Shown: piece after piece, positions 35,350-43,740 of the stretch | Position numbering within the stretch: the first letter of the stretch is position 1 | Layout: every line of letters begins with the position of its first letter | Assembly: GCF_003863965.1 (NCBI RefSeq) | Contig: NZ_RRCN01000001.1 | Span: 1,311,406-1,375,405 of the forward strand | DNA: 64,000 bases | Direction: 5' to 3' | DNA from: Paenibacillus oralis | GTDB taxonomy: Bacteria > Bacillota > Bacilli > Paenibacillales > Paenibacillaceae | Notes under the pieces: model-generated | The model's database searches: none | Seen by the model: only the letters and a program-made list of their open reading frames with translations | Told to the model about the DNA's origin: nothing | Position numbers and translations under genes: made by a program

Positions 35350-36651
35350 TTGAAAGCGCAGTCTGATACAACGGCACAAGGCTCGGAAACAACCCGTACG
35401 GAAGCGGGCCGCGTTAAACCTCGGTTTGCCAAACGGAATTATTATTTGCAGCTGGCGACGGTATTTGTCGGCTTTTTTATTTTCGGATTTTCCGAAAACA
35501 TTAAAGGGCCCGCGATTCCGCGCATCCAAACCGACTTCGGCATCGACGAAATGCAGGTCGGGACGCTGCTGTCCTTCAACTCGCTCGGCTATTTGCTGGC
35601 CTGCTCGTTTACCGCCTATCTGGCGCGCAAATGGGGAGCGAAAGCCGTCACCCTGCTCGCCTTCGGATCGATGGCCGCCTCCGGCGTGCTCATATTCGCT
35701 TCCCGCACCTACCCGGCCTTGAGCGGGTCTTACTTCTTCATGTACGTCGGCAACGGCATGCTGGAAATCGCGCTCGCCGTGCTGGCGGCGCGTATTTTCG
35801 TCGGCAATACCGGGACGATGATGAATCTCGCCCATTTCTTCTACGGTCTTAGTTCGATTGTTGCGCCGATGATCGCCTCCGGGCTGATGAGCGTGACGAT
35901 CGGCGGCTATACACTCGATTGGCGCGGCATGTATCTGATCATGTTGTCGCTGTCGGTCATCCCGATGATTCCGGCGTTTCTAAGCCGGTTTCCGGGGGAG
36001 GAAGAGCACGGCGGTGAGCGCGTGCCCGTAAAACAGCTGATGCGGGATCCCGCCATCTGGCTGATCGTGCTCGTCTTATCGTTTGGCGTCATTTCCGAAA
36101 TGGCCGTCGGCGGCTGGCTGGTCAACTTCCTGGAAAAAGCTTACCACTGGAACACCTCCAGCGCCTCAGGCATGCTGTCGGCGTTTTTCATATGCTTTAC
36201 GTTCGCACGGCTGCTGCTCGGACCGGTCACGGATAAAATCGGCTTCACGCTGTCGCTGATCCTTTTCTCCGTCTTTTCCGGGCTGTGCACCCTGGCCGCC
36301 ATCTGGGCCGGCGAGCCCGGAGCATTCCTGTTCGCCGCCGCCGGGATCGGGATCGCCCCGATTTACCCGACCGTGATGGCCTTGATCGCCAAGAAATACC
36401 GCTCCGGCAGCGACTCCGCCATCACCTTTATCGTGACGCTGATGGGCGTGGGCAGCGTTATCGGCAATTACTTGATCGGCGCCATCACCGACGGCATCAA
36501 GAAGCTGTTTGCGAACGCCAGCGACCCGGAGCTCGGCTTACTGCGCGGCCTCCAGGCCGGATACGCCTTTATCGGCGTATGCGCGCTGCTGTGCGCCCTG
36601 TGCGGCGCCGTATTGTTCGCGTATTTGCGGAAGCGGAAGGAACTGCTGTGA
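35350..36651 (+). CDS. MFS transporter, FucP-like
   Basis: About 433 residues and 12 helices. NLAHFFYGLSSIVAPM and ENIKGPAIPRIQTDFGI resemble the fucose/glucose permease branch of the MFS. The TTG at 35350 follows GGGAGGG by about seven bases and avoids a hydrophobic but unlikely 25-residue extension that starts at 35275. The substrate is not evident; the position after the siderophore-binding gene could also mean siderophore export, but sequence does not favour it. Confidence 0.8.
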   Translation: MKAQSDTTAQGSETTRTEAGRVKPRFAKRNYYLQLATVFVGFFIFGFSENIKGPAIPRIQTDFGIDEMQVGTLLSFNSLGYLLACSFTAYLARKWGAKAVTLLAFGSMAASGVLIFASRTYPALSGSYFFMYVGNGMLEIALAVLAARIFVGNTGTMMNLAHFFYGLSSIVAPMIASGLMSVTIGGYTLDWRGMYLIMLSLSVIPMIPAFLSRFPGEEEHGGERVPVKQLMRDPAIWLIVLVLSFGVISEMAVGGWLVNFLEKAYHWNTSSASGMLSAFFICFTFARLLLGPVTDKIGFTLSLILFSVFSGLCTLAAIWAGEPGAFLFAAAGIGIAPIYPTVMALIAKKYRSGSDSAITFIVTLMGVGSVIGNYLIGAITDGIKKLFANASDPELGLLRGLQAGYAFIGVCALLCALCGAVLFAYLRKRKELL

Positions 36652-36670
36652 AATTGCACCGAGCGCAAAT

Positions 36671-36699
36671 TGCGGTGAGCAAGATTTGCGGTGAGCAAG
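36671..36699. repeat. 16-bp tandem repeat beside T-family copy C
   Basis: TGCGGTGAGCAAG occurs at 36671 and 36687 (period 16), with a partial third unit upstream, immediately before T-family copy C. Confidence 0.75.
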
Positions 36700-36719
36700 C
36701 CTGGGGAAATCCCGCGAAA

Positions 36720-36897
36720 TGCAAAAGGGCATGCGATTTTCGCCGAAATCCCTCGAAATGGGCGGTTCAACTGCAAATATGCAGTTCATTTCCGACTATA
36801 AGCTACTTTTTTATCCAATAGCCGCAAATGAGATGTATTTTTGCACTTCAACCGCTCAAAAGCAAAATATTTACAGAAATTCAAATGTACTTTTGCA
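36720..36897. repeat. T-family four-unit repeat, copy C
   Basis: Units TGCAAAAGGGCA (36720), TGCAAATATGCA (36772), inverted TGTATTTTTGCA (36834) and TGTACTTTTGCA (36886), spaced 52/62/52. It lies between the convergent MFS and lacI-type genes. Sequence has drifted but spacing is exact. Confidence 0.87.
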
Positions 36898-36926
36898 TTT
36901 GATCCCATCGAGCCGTCCTTCATCCT

Positions 36927-37058
36927 ATGAAAAACGAGCAACTGCTGAAACTGATTCATGAAGTCGCTGTCAAAATCGGGAAGCTTTCCGCTCTGATTCA
37001 GCGTCTACTCTACCGGTGGATGATGGTTTTCTTAAACAAAAAAGATGACTCTGAATAA
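36927..37058 (+). CDS. Possible 43-residue peptide (weak)
   Basis: ATG at 36927 opens a frame ending at 37058: hydrophobic/basic core (LLKLIHEVAVKIGKLSALIQ), then NKKDDSE with the stop inside the terminator stem of the convergent lacI-type gene. There is no good ribosome site. Size and composition recall small membrane peptides, but this may be chance. Confidence 0.25.
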   Translation: MKNEQLLKLIHEVAVKIGKLSALIQRLLYRWMMVFLNKKDDSE

Positions 37059-37074
37059 TTCAGCAGTCATCTTT
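37041..37074 (-). terminator. Terminator of the lacI-type gene
   Basis: AAAGATGACT (37041-37050) pairs with AGTCATCTTT (37065-37074), with an inner CTGAA/TTCAG stem and one bulge, then T-rich sequence on the minus strand. It is 26 bases past the stop. Confidence 0.88.
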
Positions 37075-37099
37075 GCCGTTATAGATGGCCAACGCTTCG

Positions 37100-38131
37100 T
37101 TATGACGGAGGGATCGTGGATTCGCGGATCAGCAGCTCCGCCGGGAATATTTTGTGGGCGTGCGTTATTTTTTTGTTGATCAGATCAAACAGGATTTTGA
37201 TCGTTTCTTCGGCGATTTCCTCCACCGGCTGCTGGATGGTCGTAATGGACGGATTATAATAATAAGCGATGTCCAGGCCGTCATAACCGGCGACGGAGTA
37301 GTCCTGCGGCACCGATTTGCCGCTCTCAAAAATCGCCCGGCAGGCACCGACCGCCAAGCTGTCGGAGACGGCAAACAGCGCCGTAAAGTCTTCCCCCGAC
37401 TCCAGCAGCTCTTTGGTCACGACGTACCCGTTTTCCATCGAATAGCTCTGGATATGCTCCTTCATCGTGCGCACCAGGTTTTCGTTCAGCTCCAGGCCAT
37501 TGTCCTCCAGCGCTTTTTTGTAGCCTTCGTATCTTAGCTTGCCGATGCTGACGTCCGACATCGGGGCGGTAATGATCGCGATCTTCCGGTGGCCGAGCTT
37601 GCACAGGTAATCGGCCATCTTGTAGCTTTCCTTAAAGTCGTCGACGGAGACCGAGGAATATTCCTGCGGATCGTACTCCGGCGTCATGCCGATCGTACTG
37701 AGCACATAAGGCACGGTCAGCTGCTCCAGCTTTTCCTTGGCATGCGCGAAATAACCGCCGAGGAACACGATGCCCTTCAGCCGCTTTTCCTTCTCCAGTT
37801 CGATCGCCACTTCGATCTCATCCTGATTTTCATCGACCCGCTGCAGGATGAACGAATATTTTTTGCGCTGAATTTCTTTTTCGAAGACTTGTATCATCCG
37901 GTTAAAAAAAGGGTTGGTGATCCCCTTGATCAAAACGGCTATCGTTTTTGAGGCGGAACGCTTCAGATTTCGGGCGCTGTTGTTCGGAACGTAGTGGTTC
38001 TCCTTGATCACCTTCATAATCATCGCTTTCGTCTCTTCGCTGATGTCAGGATGATTGTTGATTGCCCGGGAAACCGTTGTTACGCCAACCCCGCAAATTC
38101 TGGCAATATCGATTATTGTCATTGAAGCCAT
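37100..38131 (-). CDS. LacI-family transcriptional regulator
   Basis: A 343-residue repressor. The N-terminal helix-turn-helix and hinge (TIIDIARICGVGVTTVSRAI, then NNSARNLKRS) are followed by a periplasmic-binding-like sugar domain (about 60-335). GYDGLDIAYYYNPSITTIQQP is the conserved dimer and effector region. It lies 3' of a sugar importer on the same strand and probably controls it through the paired CGGTAACG sites upstream of the binding-protein gene. Confidence 0.92.
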   Translation of the reverse strand: MASMTIIDIARICGVGVTTVSRAINNHPDISEETKAMIMKVIKENHYVPNNSARNLKRSASKTIAVLIKGITNPFFNRMIQVFEKEIQRKKYSFILQRVDENQDEIEVAIELEKEKRLKGIVFLGGYFAHAKEKLEQLTVPYVLSTIGMTPEYDPQEYSSVSVDDFKESYKMADYLCKLGHRKIAIITAPMSDVSIGKLRYEGYKKALEDNGLELNENLVRTMKEHIQSYSMENGYVVTKELLESGEDFTALFAVSDSLAVGACRAIFESGKSVPQDYSVAGYDGLDIAYYYNPSITTIQQPVEEIAEETIKILFDLINKKITHAHKIFPAELLIRESTIPPS

Positions 38132-38295
38132 ATCCGATCTTCCCTTACATCGTAATTTCCGCTATTCTCTACAAAATATAGCAACATACTTGGTAGAAAA
38201 CAAGGGAGGACAGAGTTAGCGCACGGCCGGTTCAGATTCCCCAATCCCAAAAAGCCTGTTACGCCCGTTACCCCCTTGCCCTTGCCCCGCGCGGA

Positions 38296-39129
38296 TTACC
38301 CCTTCACGGCGCCGGCAACGACGCCTTCGATAATGTATTTTTGACAAAGCAGGTAAAATACGACGATCGGCAAAATCGCCAGCACCAGCATCGCCATCAT
38401 CGCCCCCATATCGATCGAGCCGTATCCGCCCTTCAAATATTGGATGGCGATCGGAATCGTCCGGTATTCGGTCCCGATGACCAGCATCGGCAGCAGATAG
38501 TCGTTCCAAATCCACATCACGTTAAGGATCGAGACAGTAATCGCAATCGGCTTCAAAATCGGCAGGACGATATGGAAAAACGATTGTACCGGATTGCAGC
38601 CGTCAATCAGGTCGGCCTCTTCGATTTCCAGCGGGATCGACTTGACGAAGCCGCTGAACAGGAACACCGACAAGCCGGCGCCGAAGCCGAGGTAGATGAC
38701 GATGATCCCGGCGGGGTTATCCAAATGCAGGATATTGGCCGTTTTGGTCATGGTGAACATCACCATCTGAAAAGGAACGATCATCGAAAACACGAAAATA
38801 TAATACATCAATTTCGTAAATCTCGTTTTCACCCGCGTGATATACCAGGCGGTCATCGCCGTCAGCAGCACGATCACGGCCACCGAGCAAACGGTGATGA
38901 ACAACGACATGCCAAACGCGTTGAAAAATCCGGTTTTGGCCACGCCCTCCGTATAGTTCTTCAGGTTGACGAACGTCTGACCGTTCGGGAACTGAAACGG
39001 CGTATCGCTAATAAAAAACTTGCCCTTAAAGGAGTTCATCAGCACGATCAGAATCGGAGACAGAAACAGCACGCCGAGAACGAGCAGCATGGTAAATTGC
39101 AGCGCGTCTCTTCCTTTTGTTTTTGGCAT
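38296..39129 (-). CDS. Sugar ABC transporter permease (MalG-like)
   Basis: A 277-residue permease with six helices and the coupling loop SIPLEIEEADLIDGCNPVQS (EEA-x2-DG). It ends in the typical EGVVAGAVKG. Its start overlaps the stop of the partner permease by one base. It is the third gene of the importer, followed by lacI. Confidence 0.92.
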   Translation of the reverse strand: MPKTKGRDALQFTMLLVLGVLFLSPILIVLMNSFKGKFFISDTPFQFPNGQTFVNLKNYTEGVAKTGFFNAFGMSLFITVCSVAVIVLLTAMTAWYITRVKTRFTKLMYYIFVFSMIVPFQMVMFTMTKTANILHLDNPAGIIVIYLGFGAGLSVFLFSGFVKSIPLEIEEADLIDGCNPVQSFFHIVLPILKPIAITVSILNVMWIWNDYLLPMLVIGTEYRTIPIAIQYLKGGYGSIDMGAMMAMLVLAILPIVVFYLLCQKYIIEGVVAGAVKG

Positions 39130-39971
39130 CAGTTTTCAACCTCCTTGCTTCTCGTAGCCAGCAATTGCACCAGGGCGATCAGCGCAACAAGCACGAAAAA
39201 TACGACCGCTTTCGCTTGGCCGACCCCTTCCCAGCCGACGCTGCCGTAGAAGGTATTGTAAATATCGAGCGCCAGCATAGAGGTTTGCTTGGAAGGCGCC
39301 CCCGCGGTCAAAGCGAGGTTCTGGTCAAACAGCTTAAACGAATTCGACAGCGTCAGGAACAAGCAGATGGTGATGGACGGCATCACCAGCGGGATGGTGA
39401 CGTTTTTCAATATGCCGAAACGGGTACATCCGTCGATTTTGGCCGCTTCAATTACTTCTTTGGATACGTTTTGAATGCCGGCAATATAAATGATCATCAT
39501 GTACCCGATTAATTGCCAATTCATAAGAATCACAAGCCCCCAAAACCCGTACGCCGCGCTGGAGGTCAAGGTAACTTCAAACTTGTACAAAATCCCGTTC
39601 AAAATGAGCTGCCAGATGTAGCCCAGAACGATGCCGCCGATCAGGTTCGGCATGAAAAAAACGGTGCGGAACAGGTTGGTTCCTTTTTTCCCCCGGGTGA
39701 GCAGCAGCGCGAGGAGAAAAGCGAGCACATTTACGCTAATAACGGCCACGACGGTAAAGCGGACCGTAAACCAAAGCGCATTCAGAAAATCCTGATTTGA
39801 GAAGGCTTTGACATAGTTGCCGAGGCCAACCCATTTGGCGTCGGTCACAGTCGTAAACTCCGTGAACGACAAATAGATGCCGAGCAGAAACGGAATGATA
39901 AACATAACGGTAAAAGCCAGTATTGTCGGTAATGCAAAAAGGGCGAAGTATTTTTGTATCGATTTTTGCAT
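39129..39971 (-). CDS. Sugar ABC transporter permease (MalF/LacF-like)
   Basis: A 280-residue permease with six helices and the coupling loop SKEVIEAAKIDGCTRFGILK. AAGGAGAG precedes the ATG. The binding-protein gene lies 74 bases upstream, the MalG-like gene directly downstream. Confidence 0.92.
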   Translation of the reverse strand: MQKSIQKYFALFALPTILAFTVMFIIPFLLGIYLSFTEFTTVTDAKWVGLGNYVKAFSNQDFLNALWFTVRFTVVAVISVNVLAFLLALLLTRGKKGTNLFRTVFFMPNLIGGIVLGYIWQLILNGILYKFEVTLTSSAAYGFWGLVILMNWQLIGYMMIIYIAGIQNVSKEVIEAAKIDGCTRFGILKNVTIPLVMPSITICLFLTLSNSFKLFDQNLALTAGAPSKQTSMLALDIYNTFYGSVGWEGVGQAKAVVFFVLVALIALVQLLATRSKEVEN

Positions 39972-40045
39972 GGGCCTCTCTCCTTACCCGGATTAAAGCG
40001 GCGGCGCACCCGGCCGGAAACGCCGCCGCACTACAAAACTTAATT

Positions 40046-41425
40046 TTATTTGGCTCTTTCGGCTTTCCAGGAGTCCTTCACGGTCGTGACGACGTCGTCC
40101 CACGTTTTGTTGCCCTGCGCGTATTGCAGCAGCGCGTCGCCGAATACGTTTTTGAACTCTTCGCTCGGGAAGGCCGCAAACGCCCACGGCACCGAGGTAA
40201 TGCCGTCTTTGTTCATCCAATCGGAAACTTCTTTCGCCAGCGGGTCCGCCGGTTTTTCGCCCTCGTTAAACGTATTGAACGGAGCGATGAAGCCAAGCTC
40301 GTTCGTCACGTACGCCTTGCCTTTGTCGCTGGAGAACAGCCACTCCAGGAACGCGATCGAAGCTTGCTGCTTCTCGGGCGACACTTTGCTGTTGATCGCC
40401 AAATAATTTTCCGTACCGATGGCCAGTCCTTGGCTTTCTTCCCCGGACATCCCGGTGTAGATCGGCAGGAACTTGATGTCTTCCGCCTTCACGACGTTGC
40501 CGTCAACTTCGTTGATTTGCGCCCAGGCCCAGTTGCCGTTTTGCACCATGGCGGATTGCCCCAGCGCGAACTCGGCCATGGAATCGGTGACCGATTTGCT
40601 TCCGAGCAGCGCCGGTTTCGTCACTGAGTTGTTGATGTACAGATCAAACAGGTTTTTGAAGTTTGGATTGTATTTGAATTCCACTTCCGTTTTGGACATC
40701 CCCGCCAAAATCGGATTGTCGAAGGCCGTATCCTCTTTGAACTCATAGTAGAAAGGATAGTTGGCCAAGTGGGTCTGCCATCTCCACTGCTCGCCGGAAG
40801 CGAGGGAGGTCGAGGAGAATACGCCTTTGATGCCGAATTTGTCCGCCTTCGCCGTCATATCTTCTACAACCGCTTTCAACGTATCGAAGTTTTTCACTTC
40901 ATCCATCGACGCAATCGAAACGGCTTTGTCCGGCAAAGCAAAATACTTCTGCATAATTGCGTTGTTGTAAATTATCCCGTAGCCTTCCACGACATAAGGA
41001 ATCCCGTAAACGCCTCCATCGCTCGTAACGGCCAGGCTTTGGTCGGACAGATAGCTGTACAGCTTCGTATCCTTCAGATCCAGGCTGTAGTCCTTCCAGT
41101 TCTGATAACCGACAGGGCCGTTGATTTGGAAAATCGTCGGCGCATCGGATTTGGCGATTTCCGATTTCAGCGTCGTTTCGTATGTTCCGGCCGCAGCCGT
41201 GACCACTTTCACCTTCACGCCGGTTTCCGCCTCGTAATCTTTGGCGATTTTCTCGTAAATCGCGGCGATCTCCGGCTTAAAGTTCAGGAAATAGATTTCT
41301 CCCGCTTTCCCCGAATTGCCGCCTCCGCCGTCACCCGCTTGCCCGCTTCCGCCGCCGCAGCCTGCCGCCAGTCCGGCGAACAAAGTCAAAGCCAGCACAA
41401 GACTCCACAGTTTTCCGACCTTCAT
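40046..41425 (-). CDS. Sugar-binding lipoprotein of ABC importer
   Basis: About 459 residues, a family-1 extracellular binding protein. The signal peptide ends in AGLAAGC, followed by a Gly/Ser stretch; IYEKIAKDYEAETGVKVKVV, SDAPTIFQINGPVGYQNW and GLAIGTENYLAINSKV are typical of disaccharide-binding proteins. The ATG at 41425 has AAGGGGG eight bases upstream; the longer frame from 41530 would hide the signal peptide. First gene of the importer operon. Confidence 0.92.
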   Translation of the reverse strand: MKVGKLWSLVLALTLFAGLAAGCGGGSGQAGDGGGGNSGKAGEIYFLNFKPEIAAIYEKIAKDYEAETGVKVKVVTAAAGTYETTLKSEIAKSDAPTIFQINGPVGYQNWKDYSLDLKDTKLYSYLSDQSLAVTSDGGVYGIPYVVEGYGIIYNNAIMQKYFALPDKAVSIASMDEVKNFDTLKAVVEDMTAKADKFGIKGVFSSTSLASGEQWRWQTHLANYPFYYEFKEDTAFDNPILAGMSKTEVEFKYNPNFKNLFDLYINNSVTKPALLGSKSVTDSMAEFALGQSAMVQNGNWAWAQINEVDGNVVKAEDIKFLPIYTGMSGEESQGLAIGTENYLAINSKVSPEKQQASIAFLEWLFSSDKGKAYVTNELGFIAPFNTFNEGEKPADPLAKEVSDWMNKDGITSVPWAFAAFPSEEFKNVFGDALLQYAQGNKTWDDVVTTVKDSWKAERAK

Positions 41426-41500
41426 GTTCGTTCCCCCTTGAGAGAATGGTATAAATTTTAGTGGAATGAATACGCTTCCGCACATTGATGAATGCGCTCT

Positions 41501-41550
41501 CGGTAACGATTCCGAAAACCGTTCCGGCATCCTTATCGGTAACGTTTTCA
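41501..41550. promoter_or_regulatory. Paired LacI-type operator candidates
   Basis: CGGTAACGATTCCG (41501-41514) and CGGTAACGTTTTCA (41537-41550) share CGGTAACGNTT and have the central CG of LacI/CcpA-class operators; GAAAACCGTTCCGG lies between them. They are 76-125 bases upstream of the binding-protein start. Confidence 0.55.
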
Positions 41551-41613
41551 GTCACAACGCAATAGTAGCACACTTGTCTTGAGGTCGGCAATACATATTT
41601 TTCTAAAAAACAA

Positions 41614-41635
41614 AAAAACGCCTGACGGCGTTTTT
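41614..41635 (-). terminator. Terminator of the K+ channel operon
   Basis: AAAAACGCC-TGAC-GGCGTTTTT, a nine-bp stem with a tetraloop, lies 28 bases beyond the last stop of the operon. The same hairpin core recurs at 46608-46621. Confidence 0.9.
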
Positions 41636-41662
41636 AGGTTAATCCATAAAATCCAGCGCTAT

Positions 41663-42679
41663 TTAGGCTCCGCTGATCCGGCGGTAAGTCGCCTCGTCGG
41701 ACACGATGTACAGGCGGGCTTCCGCCGGAATCGGCTGGTCGAGCTTGCGGTTGATGCCAAGATCGCCGCGGTCGGCCAGCAGCGTAGCTCCTTGCCGCAG
41801 CAGATCTTCAAACGCTTCCCGGTACGTTTTCCATTCGGCTTTCGCCCGAATTTCATAGATGTCGTCGCCATGCTGGCGGCTAAGCAACTGGCGTATCAGT
41901 TCCGCGTTCCCTTCCTGCAGCGCGGAACGAACCGCCAGTCTGGAGATGGCGTCATGGGAGAGAACAAACTCGTTCACTTGAACATGGCGGAAGTTCTGGA
42001 TATTTTTCTCGTGCGTGATTTCCACGGTCGTATGCACGTGCGGAGCCAGGCGCTCGATGCTGGAGGCGATCAGCAATGATTTGCCGTCGATCAGGGAAAA
42101 TTCGTCAATCCGCGCATCGGCGAAAATAATCGCCGCCCTGGCCTTGCCGATGCCCGCCTTAATCAGCGTTTCGTCCGCGGCCGGGTCGCCGCTGACGAAA
42201 TGAATCTGATGCATGTGCGCCAGCGGATGCTGGCCGATCTCATCGACCAGCACGATCTGGTTGCCTTGGGAATAACTCAAAATTTCCTCCACCGCCGACT
42301 GCGCTTTTTTGCTCCAGTTGATCAGAATGATATGATTTTCGCCCCGAAAGCTCAAAGCTCCCGCCCCTCTCTGCCGCTGAAGGCTTCCTATGGAATCGAT
42401 CACTTTGCCGATCACCAAACTGAGCAGCCCGATCCCAAAAATGTACAAAAAGATCGTAAACACTTTTCCCGGCACCGTTTCGGCAAAAAAGTCCCCGTAG
42501 CCCACGGTGGCCATCGTCGTTAGCACCCAGTACAGCGCATTAAACCAGGTCCCGAACGTAGCCGGCTCCAACCCGTAAGCGATCGTCGCGCTCAAGCTGA
42601 CAAACAGGACGATCACGAGCGCCAGCGAGGTTTTGCGCAAACGCATCAACCGCGTCGTTATTCTGAGCAAAAAATGCAC
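41663..42679 (-). CDS. Two-helix potassium channel with RCK/TrkA-N domain
   Basis: About 339 residues. Two membrane helices flank a pore loop with the selectivity filter TVGYGD (about 58-63); a cytoplasmic RCK domain follows (ENHIILINWSKKAQSAVEEI, then VSGDPAADETLIKAGIGKA). It resembles YugO of B. subtilis. The GTG at 42679 sits behind GGGGAAGGGGCGG and avoids an overlap with the upstream DUF350 gene. It ends a six-gene operon with an ATP-grasp ligase, so channel gating may be linked to the product of that ligase. Confidence 0.88.
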   Translation of the reverse strand: MHFLLRITTRLMRLRKTSLALVIVLFVSLSATIAYGLEPATFGTWFNALYWVLTTMATVGYGDFFAETVPGKVFTIFLYIFGIGLLSLVIGKVIDSIGSLQRQRGAGALSFRGENHIILINWSKKAQSAVEEILSYSQGNQIVLVDEIGQHPLAHMHQIHFVSGDPAADETLIKAGIGKARAAIIFADARIDEFSLIDGKSLLIASSIERLAPHVHTTVEITHEKNIQNFRHVQVNEFVLSHDAISRLAVRSALQEGNAELIRQLLSRQHGDDIYEIRAKAEWKTYREAFEDLLRQGATLLADRGDLGINRKLDQPIPAEARLYIVSDEATYRRISGA

Positions 42680-42705
42680 GAGGGCCGCCCCTTCCCCGGA
42701 TTCTA

Positions 42706-43107
42706 TTAAATAATCAGGCTGCTCACGGCAAAGGCCATGCCGATGAACACCAGGCAAAGCAGCGTGCCGACGGCGACGTTGCCCTTCTTGAGCTGGTCGG
42801 AGACTTTGAACCCGGGCGTCACCAACTCAAAAATCCAATACGAAGCGATCAAGCACACGTATCCCACAGCAAACCATAACATCATGTGCCAAATCGAGGT
42901 GTTCGTATAGGCCGCTATCCCGAGAATAATCGCCGTACCCATGAACTTCCCGCCGAGCGCCAAAGCCACGGCCACATTTCCTTTTTTCAGCTCTTCCATG
43001 TCGCGATAGGGCGTCATCCAATTAAAAATGATCATCCCCAACAACTGGAGCAAGATCATTACGATCACGCTTACGACAAGATTAATGACTACCGTCAATT
43101 CGCCCAC
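42706..43107 (-). CDS. DUF350 membrane protein
   Basis: A 133-residue protein with four predicted helices in two similar halves (each starting about 14 residues before a KKGNVAVA/KKGNVAVG motif), as usual for DUF350 (E. coli YjfL). Function unknown; in other bacteria the family travels with glutathionylspermidine-synthase-like ligases and K+ channels, as here. Its start overlaps the upstream lipoprotein gene by 13 bases. Confidence 0.85.
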   Translation of the reverse strand: MGELTVVINLVVSVIVMILLQLLGMIIFNWMTPYRDMEELKKGNVAVALALGGKFMGTAIILGIAAYTNTSIWHMMLWFAVGYVCLIASYWIFELVTPGFKVSDQLKKGNVAVGTLLCLVFIGMAFAVSSLII

Positions 43108-43739
43108 CCCCGAAATTTCGCATACGCCAAATCATAATCGGCAAAATCATGCACTTCCTCCAGCACAACCGACGCGGTCTTGGCCTGCTTTAAAGCCGTA
43201 TACCGCGCGTCGTCGATCGGCTGCTTAATGCGGTTGCCGGTCGGCAGCTCCAACACGGCAAAATTCCGGGTCTGCCCCTTGTATTCCGTTTTGTACACGC
43301 CGACCAAATCAACGTCCGTCGTCACGGACACCTTGAGTTCGGCCAGGTCTTTTTCGGCGGTGGCCTGATCGGGGTAAGACTTCAGCGTCGTCCAGGAGGA
43401 CAAACGCACTTCGTTTTTCTGGTTCTCGTCGGTCGTCAGCTCGGCATCCATGAACTGGAGCACCCAAATCTTGTCGCCCGTCGCATAGTTATTGTCGTTC
43501 GGCAGCAGATCGTTATCGGGTAAAATCGTCATGTCGCTTCCGACCAAGTCGCCAACCGTCCCCTCGACGAGCCGGTAATCCCACGGCACGCGCGACGTCG
43601 TTAAACTCGTTTCCGCCCCTCCGGCATCCGTGGATAACACGCTATTTTGCCCACCGCAGGCGCTTAGCGCCAGCACGGCCAAAACGGCGACGGCCGCCGC
43701 CAGGAAACGCCGGACCCAGGCTCTATTTTGCAGCTGCAT
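43095..43739 (-). CDS. Lipoprotein of unknown function in ligase/channel operon
   Basis: A 214-residue protein. A basic N-terminus and signal peptide end in LALSAC (acylated Cys near 28). The mature domain is alpha/beta with no family I can name; it includes DKIWVLQFMDAELTTDENQK and TRNFAVLELPTGNRIKQPI. It starts one base after the ligase gene ends and overlaps DUF350, so it is translationally coupled to both. Probably attached to the outer face of the membrane. Confidence 0.75.
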   Translation of the reverse strand: MQLQNRAWVRRFLAAAVAVLAVLALSACGGQNSVLSTDAGGAETSLTTSRVPWDYRLVEGTVGDLVGSDMTILPDNDLLPNDNNYATGDKIWVLQFMDAELTTDENQKNEVRLSSWTTLKSYPDQATAEKDLAELKVSVTTDVDLVGVYKTEYKGQTRNFAVLELPTGNRIKQPIDDARYTALKQAKTASVVLEEVHDFADYDLAYAKFRGWAN

Positions 43740-43740
43740 T

